Part shown: positions 1 through 7,567 of the stretch, piece after piece
How the letters are laid out: each line of letters opens with the position of its first letter
How positions within the stretch are numbered: position 1 is the first letter of the stretch
NCBI GenBank assembly: GCA_964344935.1
Contig: CAYFPL010000001.1
Location: 930,001-994,000 of the forward strand
Direction: 5' to 3'
From: GCA-2731375 sp964344935
Lineage (GTDB): Bacteria; Pseudomonadota; Alphaproteobacteria; GCA-2731375
DNA: 64,000 bases
Program-made: the position numbers and the translations under genes
Notes under the pieces: generated by a model
Told to the model about the DNA's origin: nothing
Database searches by the model: none
What the model saw: only the letters and a program-made list of their open reading frames with translations

Positions 1-242
1 CGGGCAAAGCGCAACAGCGTGGGACCGAGTTGATACTTCTTCGCGACTTTATCCTCGTTGACCAGACCATCGTGATCCAGGGTCTTGAGAATATGCTGGC
101 AGGTGCTTGGAACAATGCCCAGAGCCCGCGAGACTTCGTTGACGCCCGCCGGGCGCTGAACGCCGCCCAAATATCGCAGGATCTGAACTGCCCGCTGCAC
201 CGCGACAACCGGTTTGCGAAGTTCTGTGGTAACTGCATTCAT
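1..242 (-). CDS. IclR-family transcriptional regulator, N-terminal part (cut by window start)
   Basis: Reading the minus strand from the ATG at 242-240 gives 80 residues beginning MNAVTTELRKPVVAVQRAVQ and running off the window. The sequence has the IclR winged-helix pattern: an AVQIL first helix, VNEVSRALGIVPSTCQHIL as the helix-turn-helix, and a YQLGP wing near residue 70. The ligand-binding C-terminal domain lies outside the window. The gene is divergent from the P450 gene at 352, and the 109-bp interval carries an IclR-like palindrome at 261-280, so control of the P450 gene and of itself is the natural inference. The effector cannot be predicted. Confidence 0.88.
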   Translation of the reverse strand, partial: MNAVTTELRKPVVAVQRAVQILRYLGGVQRPAGVNEVSRALGIVPSTCQHILKTLDHDGLVNEDKVAKKYQLGPTLLRFA

Positions 243-260
243 ATCATCAGTATACTCAGA

Positions 261-288
261 TTATTTCCATATGGAAATAAACATTTCC
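261..288. promoter_or_regulatory. Probable IclR-type operator
   Basis: Positions 261-280 form a perfect 20-bp palindrome, TTATTTCCATATGGAAATAA. Its half-sites ATTTCCA and TGGAAAT match the half-sites of the classical IclR operator (TGGAAAT-N-ATTTCCA), here back to back. A further ATTTCC at 283-288 places a second pair, TGGAAAT-N4-ATTTCC, in the classical orientation. The site lies between the divergent IclR-family gene and the P450 gene, directly upstream of a TTGACT -35-like box. Function is inferred. Confidence 0.6.
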
Positions 289-290
289 TA

Positions 291-319
291 TTGACTTTTC
301 ATACCCCCATTCATATCGT
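291..319 (+). promoter_or_regulatory. Candidate sigma-70-type promoter of the P450 gene
   Basis: TTGACT at 291-296 is a good -35 hexamer. With a 17-nt spacer the -10 would be TATCGT at 314-319, a moderate match. The palindromic operator ends next to the -35 box, an arrangement that allows a regulator to activate or block RNA polymerase. Confidence 0.35.
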
Positions 320-351
320 CCAGACCAGCGGGAATATTGGGAGCCTCACCG

Positions 352-1575
352 ATGACGGAACAGAAGCCCACCGCCTGCCCGGCGGGTGGTCACACGTCTG
401 AATTCACCAGCGACTTCGATATGTTCGACGCCGAATACAACCGGGACCCCGGCCCCATATGGCGCGAGATGCGGGAAACATGCCCCTTCTCAAAGACCGA
501 GGAACGAGGCGGTTTCTGGGTTACGACCACTTACGAGGATGCCCAGGCCATGGTTCGCCGGGTACCTGAACTTTCCAATCGGCAAGTCTCAGTCGTGGAA
601 ATGCCTGAAGGCAAGGACCTGATGGCGAACTACAACACCGAAACCTTCCCGCCCATCACCATGGACCCGCCGGAGAATATTCCCCTGCGGCGCCTCATGC
701 TGCCGTTCTTCACGCCCAAGGCGGTGGAAACCCACCGGCCCTATACCGAAACCTTGTGCAACAGCCTGATCGATGGCTTCATCGACAAGGGCGAATGCGA
801 CGCGGCGGTGGACTATGCCCAGCAGATCACGCCGCGTGTCATCAGCCATATCCTCGGCATCGATCCAGGTAAGAGCGATGAGTTCGTCGGCTGGGTGCGC
901 GGCATGCTGGAATTAGGCTTTGACGATCTGGAACTGCGCACGGAAAGCCATCGCAAGATCGTTGATTTCTTCACCGAGCAGTTGGCTCAGCGCCGGGAGA
1001 ATCCAGGCGACGATTTTATCTCGCTTCTGGCCGGCGAGAGCGTCGATGGCGAGCCTTTGACCGACAAAACCATCATCAAAATGTGCGTGTTGACCCTGAT
1101 CGCCGGGATCGACACAACGTGGAGCTCCATTGCCTCCTCCATGCTGCATTTCGCGACGCACCCTGAGGACCGGCGGCGCCTGGCGGCGGATCCAAGCCTG
1201 TTCCCCACCGCGATCGAAGAAATGCTGCGCCTGCATTCGCCGGTCTCCGTCGGCCGCATCGCCATGGAGGACGTGGCCCACAACGACGCCACGATCAAGC
1301 GGGGCGAGCGCCTGGTGATCAATTTCCCTGCCGCGAACCGCGATCCGGCCATGTTCGAAAATCCGGACGAAGCAGTCATCGACCGGCAGAAGAACCGCCA
1401 TATCGCCTTCGGTATTGGCATCCACCGCTGCGCCGGCTCCAACCTTGCCCGCATGGAGATGGAGTTGAAAACTTGGTTTGCCCGCATCCCTGAGTTCGAA
1501 CTGAGCGATCCGGATGCAGTGACCTGGGCCGCCGGCCAGGTGCGCGGCGCCCGCAACGTACCGGTGCGCTTTTGA
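352..1575 (+). CDS. Cytochrome P450
   Basis: A 407-residue soluble bacterial P450, a heme-thiolate monooxygenase that inserts one oxygen atom into a substrate using electrons from a ferredoxin/reductase pair. Visible motifs are the oxygen-binding I-helix AGIDTT (residues 251-256), the K-helix ExxR (E290-R293), and the heme loop FGIGIHRCAG with the axial Cys near residue 360. No membrane anchor or fused reductase is present. I chose the ATG at 352 over a TTG at 337 because GGGAG lies 8 nt upstream of it. The gene is preceded by a divergent IclR regulator and followed 87 nt later by a reductive-dehalogenase-like protein. No ferredoxin or reductase partner sits beside it. Substrate unknown. Confidence 0.95.
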   Translation: MTEQKPTACPAGGHTSEFTSDFDMFDAEYNRDPGPIWREMRETCPFSKTEERGGFWVTTTYEDAQAMVRRVPELSNRQVSVVEMPEGKDLMANYNTETFPPITMDPPENIPLRRLMLPFFTPKAVETHRPYTETLCNSLIDGFIDKGECDAAVDYAQQITPRVISHILGIDPGKSDEFVGWVRGMLELGFDDLELRTESHRKIVDFFTEQLAQRRENPGDDFISLLAGESVDGEPLTDKTIIKMCVLTLIAGIDTTWSSIASSMLHFATHPEDRRRLAADPSLFPTAIEEMLRLHSPVSVGRIAMEDVAHNDATIKRGERLVINFPAANRDPAMFENPDEAVIDRQKNRHIAFGIGIHRCAGSNLARMEMELKTWFARIPEFELSDPDAVTWAAGQVRGARNVPVRF

Positions 1576-1662
1576 GGATTTAAGGCCTTTTCCGCCGGCA
1601 CTTGTTTCCCGATGCCGAATGGCCAAGGATAGCGGGGTACTTGGATTGACGGGGACCCTGCC

Positions 1663-2652
1663 ATGCCGTCGAATGGCCGAAACGCACACGCCGACTACGA
1701 ACCCAATCCGGAAGTTTTAAAACTGTGGCCGGATATATCCGGTAACAGCATCAATGGCCTGGACGAGACCGAGCCGGGGCAGCCGCGTCCGGTTTTCTGG
1801 CGCGAGGACGGCTCCACCCCGCATGGCCCGGTGATGTACTATTTCTATGAGCAGTCGAAAAAGAATCCGGAGTTGGCCGAGGCGCGTAAGTACCGGCAAA
1901 AGACGGCGGCGATCCCCGACAGCGATATCGCCCAACATTCTGTAGATAAACCATCGACCGAATGGACGAAACTGCTGAAAGCGGAAGCCCTGCGCATCGG
2001 CGCCGACGATGTTGGCATCTGCGAATGGCGCCAGGAATGGTCGTTCGCCGACCGCCCCGCGCCCAAAGGTAAATGGGCGATCGTCATGGCGTTTGAACAT
2101 GAATACCCGAACCTGGACAGCGCGCCGAGCGAGGCCGCCTATATGGAGGTCATGCGCCAATACGCCCGCGCCGGTCAGACTTCGAAAAATTTGGCGAACT
2201 GGATCCGGGAACAGGGCCATTTCGCCGCCGCCAAGACGGGGCCCATGACCGATGATGTGCTGATGATCCCGGCCGCGATCGAGGCGGGTCTGGGCGAGTT
2301 GGGCAAGCACGGCTCCATGATCCACAAAACTTTCGGCGCCAATTTCCGCCTATCGATGGTTCTGACCGATCTGCCCCTGGAACCGGATGCGCCAGAAATA
2401 TTCGGGGCAGATCTGTTCTGCGAGAATTGTCAGGTCTGCACCAACGCCTGCCCGCCCGGCGCCATCCTGCCGGAAAAGCAAATGGTGCGGGGAAACCGCA
2501 AATGGTACGTGGACTTCGACAAATGCATCCCCTACTTCGTGGACTATCAGACCTGCGGCATTTGTCTTGCCGTCTGTCCCTGGAGCCGGCCGGGCCTCGC
2601 CTCGAACCTGTTGGTCAAGATGGCCCGGCGTCTGGAACAGACGGACGTCTAA
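1663..2652 (+). CDS. Reductive-dehalogenase-like 4Fe-4S protein
   Basis: A 329-residue protein with two ferredoxin-like clusters: C253-x2-C-x2-C-x3-C263 and C288...C298-x2-C-x3-C305. The middle region carries the core pattern of the reductive dehalogenase (RdhA) family: AAIEAGLGELGKHG, an R in GANFRLSMVLTDLPLEPDAP, then the clusters. RdhA enzymes use cobalamin plus two Fe-S clusters to remove halogens; the queuosine enzyme QueG is a more distant relative. There is no twin-arginine signal and no membrane-anchor RdhB gene nearby, so the protein should be cytoplasmic, as in catabolic rather than respiratory RdhA, but without their fused reductase domain. A GGGGA ribosome site precedes the ATG. 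Dehalogenation itself is an inference; another reductive reaction is possible. Confidence 0.75.
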   Translation: MPSNGRNAHADYEPNPEVLKLWPDISGNSINGLDETEPGQPRPVFWREDGSTPHGPVMYYFYEQSKKNPELAEARKYRQKTAAIPDSDIAQHSVDKPSTEWTKLLKAEALRIGADDVGICEWRQEWSFADRPAPKGKWAIVMAFEHEYPNLDSAPSEAAYMEVMRQYARAGQTSKNLANWIREQGHFAAAKTGPMTDDVLMIPAAIEAGLGELGKHGSMIHKTFGANFRLSMVLTDLPLEPDAPEIFGADLFCENCQVCTNACPPGAILPEKQMVRGNRKWYVDFDKCIPYFVDYQTCGICLAVCPWSRPGLASNLLVKMARRLEQTDV

Positions 2653-2680
2653 ACGCTTCCGATGTTTTGACCCATGCCTC

Positions 2681-5440
2681 TTAACATTTGTTGGCCGGGC
2701 GGCAAATCGGTGCCCCCGCGCGTTTGATGTGAGGCTTGCAGCACCCGGTCTGACATTGCGGCCCCTTGGTACACAGCCTGTCCAAACTCAGCTTGACCTT
2801 GCAGGTGCGTTTGCCCGACACCGGGTTGCCGCAATATCGGCTGGAAGCACAATCGCTGTCCTGGCGGCATTCGTCTGCGTCGGCACAGCGGCCCCAGGCA
2901 CACCGCCCCGTGCCGCACTGTTCTTTCTTGGTGCAGGCTTGGCCATGCGCCAGAAGTGCTTTGCAGGTGCGCCGCCCAGATACAGGGTTGCCGCAATGCT
3001 GATTGGCAGCGCAGTCGGAGTTGCGGCGGCATTCATCAGCCGTGGCGCAGCGGCCCCAGGCGCAACGGCCGGACGTGCACTGATCTTTCCGGGTGCAGGC
3101 ATTGCCAAGAGCTAACGCCGCCTTACAAGTCCGTCGGCCCGATATGGGTTTGCCGCAGTATCGATTGCCGGCACAATCAGAATTGCGGCGGCATTCATCG
3201 GCCGTTGCACACCGGCCCCAGGCACAACGACCAGATGCACATTGGTCCTTCTTTGTACAGGCTCTTCCAAGCGCAAACAGAGCCTTGCAGGTCCGCCGGC
3301 CGGCAATGGGCTTGCCGCAATATTCGGCGGCGGCGCAATCGGCATTGCGGGCACATTGGTGTGCGCGGGCGCACATGATACCGGAACAGCGCCCCGAAAG
3401 GCATTGCCGACCGTCGGTGCAAAGACCGCCAATCTCACGTTTCGGTCGGCATTTGTCTGCCACGCCAGGCAGGCCGGCGGCGCAGAAATCCCTGTTAGGG
3501 CAGTTTGAATCTTCCTCGCAGGTCCGGCCCTGAATCAAATTGCTGGCGAAAGTTTGGCGCGGAATTTGCGAACCGACCTTGGATTTTCGTTCCGAACGTT
3601 CCCACATCCGGATGAAATCCTCGGCCCCGTCATTCTTGAGCTTCCGCAGATATTCACGTTTCAGGCCGACGGCAGCCAATTCGGCGTGCCACTTTTTCAT
3701 CATGCCCACGTGGGACAGACCCTCTGTCACATGACCGTTGTATCTGTGGAAATTGTCTGCGGCCCCCGACGTTAGACGGCATTCTTCCATCGTCCGGGAG
3801 TGCACCCCCTCCGTGATGGTGGCGTAATCGGCCGAATAGCCGATGGACAACCCGAAATCGACCAAATAAGCGAGGATCTTCGCATTCTCCGTCGCCGTGC
3901 CCGGACAATCGTCCACGACCCCGGAATCCACGATATTTTCCTTGGCATTCAATGGACCGAGGCGCACGCCGAAGAAGCCGCCTGTGTCCTTGATCATCTG
4001 CAGTTCGGAATCGTCGAAATCGTATTCGTGTGGAAACGGCATCGCCAACGATTTGGCGCTGATCTTGCTGCCGCGCAACATGGCGTTGGGATTGTTATGC
4101 AGGGCGTTGAGCGGATAATCACCGAACGCTTCGGAAATAGCCCGCATCTGCACGCGTGCCCGGCTAGATATGTGATCGATATTGACGATCATGCCTTTCA
4201 GCATCGCCGCCCGCACCACCCGCTCGCCGTCATGCGAGAGGCCAAGCTTGTTGCGTTCGATCATGTCGCCATGTTCCGATCTGAGAACTTCGCTACCTCC
4301 AGGATCGATGAAACCCGGCGTGCTGGGATATATGCGAAATCCGTTAAATGTGCCGTTGCCGCGCACCACGGCATAGTCGGCCGTGTTGAACTCGGAAATA
4401 TCGCTGAATTTGCCAACGCATTTGTCTGTCAATCCAAACAGTTTGTTGCCACGGAAATGATTGGCGCCGCATTTCTTTTGGTTGTCACAAAAGTCGTGCC
4501 CCCAGTCATTGCGCAAGGGGAAGTCGCCCACATTGTCGTCATAGTATAAGCACCCGGAGATCGCCTGATTGGCACGAATCAGCTTTCCAGTCGTCGTGTT
4601 CCCCGGATAGTAGATATCTGCACCGGTCAGACGGCTGTTGATCTTGTGGGCGAGATAGAACGTCCGAACACCCTGATCGTAAAAGCGTTGCAATCGGTCA
4701 ACCGGATCGAAAGTGCGGTTCTCGGCGCCGAATGAGTATTCGGATTCGATACCGAGGATGATCACCAATTTGCCCGCATTAGCAATGCGGCGCGCATCGG
4801 CCGCCGAATAGGCGATCTCCATCCGCGAACTGTTTTCCTTGACCCAAGCCTTCATTGCATCCAATTGCCGTTCAAGAGATGCGAGGCTATCCCCTCTGGA
4901 ACACGGATACCCATTGCCGCCCGGCCCGCCAGCACCCTTGTTGGCGTCGTAGAGCATCTCACACATCACTTGGTTCTCTACGGCGAAGGCAATGAAGATC
5001 TTCATGCGGCTATCCCGGAACTCACGCTCTGACGGATCGAACGCATCCAAGATCCACTCTGTGCTGTAACGCATATGCGAAAAAGAATCGTGGCGCGGCC
5101 CCATGTGGCTGGCATGGTCGCCCATGTCCCGTCCCAGCGACTTGCCCGCGATGAAGGAAGCTGTGAGGTTGCCCTTCACTTCACCATGATCGCAACGCTG
5201 GCCCGGTTTGCAGCCGCCGCCTTCCGCCGTATAGCCCCGGACCATTATGCCGTTACGGTAGTTGCCCGGCGCGCCCGCGAAGGCGTAATTGCCGCCGAAC
5301 GCCATGGCATTCATGGGGTGCTCGTGGGTCAGCACATAGCCGCCCGTGATCCGCTTTTGCTGGGCGAACGCTGTATTGCAACAGGCGATCAAAAAAGAAA
5401 GAAGGAGTATTTGTGTCGTCTTTGCGAGAAATTGCCGCAT
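2681..5440 (-). CDS. Secreted M19/amidohydrolase-like protein with C-terminal Cys-rich repeats
   Basis: 919 residues. Residues 1-26 form a signal peptide ending AFAQQ, so the protein should be periplasmic or exported. The central 600 residues resemble renal-dipeptidase (M19) and amidohydrolase barrels: a metal site HEHP (M19 has HxD at this place), GIES with the candidate bridging Glu, YLAHK, NIDHIS and a late IGYSADYA. From residue 639 to the end are five units of about 54 residues, each with eight Cys in the same spacing, resembling the Dickkopf N-terminal Cys-rich fold. The Cys pairs suggest a disulfide-rich binding stalk. The long inserts and HxH metal site make dipeptidase activity uncertain. 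It is a single gene, convergent with the Fe-S protein gene. Confidence 0.7.
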   Translation of the reverse strand: MRQFLAKTTQILLLSFLIACCNTAFAQQKRITGGYVLTHEHPMNAMAFGGNYAFAGAPGNYRNGIMVRGYTAEGGGCKPGQRCDHGEVKGNLTASFIAGKSLGRDMGDHASHMGPRHDSFSHMRYSTEWILDAFDPSEREFRDSRMKIFIAFAVENQVMCEMLYDANKGAGGPGGNGYPCSRGDSLASLERQLDAMKAWVKENSSRMEIAYSAADARRIANAGKLVIILGIESEYSFGAENRTFDPVDRLQRFYDQGVRTFYLAHKINSRLTGADIYYPGNTTTGKLIRANQAISGCLYYDDNVGDFPLRNDWGHDFCDNQKKCGANHFRGNKLFGLTDKCVGKFSDISEFNTADYAVVRGNGTFNGFRIYPSTPGFIDPGGSEVLRSEHGDMIERNKLGLSHDGERVVRAAMLKGMIVNIDHISSRARVQMRAISEAFGDYPLNALHNNPNAMLRGSKISAKSLAMPFPHEYDFDDSELQMIKDTGGFFGVRLGPLNAKENIVDSGVVDDCPGTATENAKILAYLVDFGLSIGYSADYATITEGVHSRTMEECRLTSGAADNFHRYNGHVTEGLSHVGMMKKWHAELAAVGLKREYLRKLKNDGAEDFIRMWERSERKSKVGSQIPRQTFASNLIQGRTCEEDSNCPNRDFCAAGLPGVADKCRPKREIGGLCTDGRQCLSGRCSGIMCARAHQCARNADCAAAEYCGKPIAGRRTCKALFALGRACTKKDQCASGRCAWGRCATADECRRNSDCAGNRYCGKPISGRRTCKAALALGNACTRKDQCTSGRCAWGRCATADECRRNSDCAANQHCGNPVSGRRTCKALLAHGQACTKKEQCGTGRCAWGRCADADECRQDSDCASSRYCGNPVSGKRTCKVKLSLDRLCTKGPQCQTGCCKPHIKRAGAPICRPANKC
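2684..3526 (-). repeat. Tandem 162-bp coding repeats (Cys-rich 54-aa units)
   Basis: The 3' part of the hydrolase gene is built of tandem in-frame units. Residues 691-744, 745-798 and 799-852 are each exactly 54 aa (162 bp) with Cys at the same eight positions and near-identical stretches such as SGRCAWGRC and SGRRTCKA. The first unit (639-690) and the last (853-919) have diverged. The units probably expand and contract by recombination. Confidence 0.85.
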
Positions 5441-5657
5441 GATTGGCCCCCAAGTTCATTTTGAAAACGGGATATCGCAACCAAGATAATCTGAATAAAA
5501 AATCTTAGGGGGCACCTGCGCCGGAAGTCAATCTTTATCGAAAATTGATTTTATTTAGAAATTGCAAAGTAATGCAAAATATTCGCGAATCCCGGGCCCC
5601 GCGGTACATTACCTCAATTCATGGAATGCGAATTTGAGGCAAGGGGCGGCAGACGAC

Positions 5658-6620
5658 TTATGCAAGCCCCAATTGGCCAATGGCGAGAAATTTTTCCCGG
5701 CGGTGCTGACGCAGTGTGCCGCCGTCCTGACCTTCAAATTTGGCCAGAGAAGCGGCGACGGCATCGCCCAGGGCGGCGATGGTGGAGGCGGGGTTCCGGT
5801 GCGCGCCACCCACGGATTCCTCGACCACCTGGTCGACCACGTTCAATTCCACCAAATCCTGGGCCGTCACTTTCATGGCCACGGCTGCTTCCTGAGCGCG
5901 CTCGGCCGATCGCCACAGAATTGAGGCGCAGCCTTCAGGCGAAATCACGGCATAGACCGCGTGCTCCAGCATGATGACGGCGTTGCCCGTGGCCAAGGCG
6001 ACGGCGCCGCCCGAGCCGCCCTCGCCCACCAGGCAGGCGATCAAGGGAACACGGACATCCAGGCAGGTTTCCGTCGAACGGGCAATGGCCTCTGCCTGGC
6101 CACGCTCCTCGGCACCGATTCCGGGATAAGCGCCCTGAGTGTCCACCAGGGTAATGATGGGCAGATTGAACCGCTCGGCCAGGCGCATCAATCGCGCCGC
6201 CTTGCGGTAGCCTTCCGGCCGCGCCATGCCGAAATTGTGGCGCACCCGGCTTTGCATATCAGTGCCCTTCTCGTGGCCGATGACCATGACGGCCCGGCCG
6301 CGGAAGCGCCCCATGCCACCCGTAATGGCCTTGTCATCGGCATAGGCACGGTCACCAGCCAGAGGGGTGAAATCCTCGATCATGCTGTTGATATAGTCGC
6401 CGAACTGCGGTCGGTTGGGATGCCGGGCGACCTGGACCTTTTGCCATGGCGTCAATTTGCCATAGGTTTCCCGCAACAACTGATCCGCCTTTGTCTGCAG
6501 GCGCGAGACCTCTTCCTCGATATTGGCGCCGCCCTCCTGTTCGCCATCAAGCTGGCGTAGATCGTGGATGCGCGCCTCTAGCTCGGCGATCGGTTTTTCG
6601 AAGTCTAGAAAGCTGATCAT
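5658..6620 (-). CDS. accA: Acetyl-CoA carboxylase carboxyltransferase subunit alpha
   Basis: A 320-residue subunit of the acetyl-CoA carboxylase carboxyltransferase, which moves the carboxyl group from biotin to acetyl-CoA to make malonyl-CoA for fatty-acid synthesis. The start MISFLDFEKPIAELE, the core motifs MVIGHEKG, LVDTQGAYPGIGAEERGQ and GEGGSGGA, and the full length are typical. It works with AccD, which is not in the window. It is the last gene of a minus-strand run after xerD, with 18 nt between them. About 215 bp of AT-rich sequence separates its stop from the start of the M19-like gene. Confidence 0.97.
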   Translation of the reverse strand: MISFLDFEKPIAELEARIHDLRQLDGEQEGGANIEEEVSRLQTKADQLLRETYGKLTPWQKVQVARHPNRPQFGDYINSMIEDFTPLAGDRAYADDKAITGGMGRFRGRAVMVIGHEKGTDMQSRVRHNFGMARPEGYRKAARLMRLAERFNLPIITLVDTQGAYPGIGAEERGQAEAIARSTETCLDVRVPLIACLVGEGGSGGAVALATGNAVIMLEHAVYAVISPEGCASILWRSAERAQEAAVAMKVTAQDLVELNVVDQVVEESVGGAHRNPASTIAALGDAVAASLAKFEGQDGGTLRQHRREKFLAIGQLGLA

Positions 6621-6638
6621 ATGTCCACGACAGCGGGC

Positions 6639-7547
6639 TCAGTCCGCCAGGGGATGCGCCGCCTTGACCAATTCCTGCATACGTTCCTGCAGGATATGGG
6701 TATAGATCTGTGTCGTGGAAATATCCGCATGCCCCAACATTTGCTGCACCGCCCGCAAATCTGCGCCGTTGGCCAGCAAATGCGAGGCAAAGGCGTGCCG
6801 CAGCGAATGGGGCGATACTTTGGCCTCGTCGATCTTTGCCGCCCGGGCCAATTCCTTGACCAATTGGGAGAAGCGTTGCCGGGTCAGATGTCCGCCTTTC
6901 GATCGCGAGGGAAACAGCCAACCCGCGTCCGCCGGCCGGCGAACAAAACGCGAGCGGACGGCGTCATATTTCTCCAACGCCTTCATGGCCGGTTCGCTCA
7001 AGGGAACCATGCGTTCCCGGCCACCCTTGCCCTTGACGACGATGAAGGCGCGGTCGGATTGCACGGCCGGATAGGGCAGCATCAGTAATTCGGATACCCG
7101 CAAACCAGTGGCGTACAGCAGTTCCATCAGAGCCACCAGGCGAATGCCTTCAGCTCCCTTATAGGTCTTCGCCGCGGCCAATAGCTGCTCCACCTCAGCC
7201 TCGGTCAGAACCTTGGGCAGAGGCCGAACGCGGCGGGGACTGTCGATTGCAGAGCAGGGATCATCGCCGCGCATGCCCTCGGCATGAAGGAAACGATAAA
7301 ACTGGCGCAGGGCAGAGAGACGCCGGGCGGCCGTCGATGGGGCCATGCCTTCCCGTTCTAAATGCGCAAGGTAGTTGCGAATGTCCTCGGCACCGGCATT
7401 GGCGATGGCGGTTCCGTTGAACTCGGTAAAATGGCGCAAGTCGCGACCATAGGAGTCCAATGTGTTCTGGGCGGCGCCCCGTTCGACAGCCAGCATTTCC
7501 AGGAAATTGTCGACGTATTGTAATGATTGAGACAACGCAACACTCAC
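6639..7547 (-). CDS. xerD: Tyrosine recombinase XerD
   Basis: A 302-residue site-specific recombinase that, with XerC and FtsK, resolves chromosome dimers at dif. The catalytic residues are all visible: R150 (ATGLRVSEL), K174 (VKGKGGRERMVPL), H247 and R250 (HSLRHAF), H273 (GHADIS) and nucleophile Y282 (QIYTH). The N-terminal SAM-like core-binding domain covers residues 8-95. Length and the C-terminal tail match XerD rather than a phage integrase, and there are no phage genes around it. It sits between the secreted 695-aa protein and accA in a minus-strand run. Confidence 0.92.
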   Translation of the reverse strand: MSVALSQSLQYVDNFLEMLAVERGAAQNTLDSYGRDLRHFTEFNGTAIANAGAEDIRNYLAHLEREGMAPSTAARRLSALRQFYRFLHAEGMRGDDPCSAIDSPRRVRPLPKVLTEAEVEQLLAAAKTYKGAEGIRLVALMELLYATGLRVSELLMLPYPAVQSDRAFIVVKGKGGRERMVPLSEPAMKALEKYDAVRSRFVRRPADAGWLFPSRSKGGHLTRQRFSQLVKELARAAKIDEAKVSPHSLRHAFASHLLANGADLRAVQQMLGHADISTTQIYTHILQERMQELVKAAHPLAD

Positions 7548-7567
7548 ATCAGTTCAATGACAAACAG

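Noticed and set aside
913..1689. 258-residue minus-strand frame within the P450 gene
   Set aside because: It lies antisense to a P450 with all motifs intact. Its composition (Arg/His/Gly-rich, no domain) is typical of a shadow frame.
6639..7547. XerD as an integrase marking a mobile element
   Set aside because: It has the XerD length and motifs, is in a housekeeping operon with accA, and no att repeats, tRNA or phage genes are nearby.
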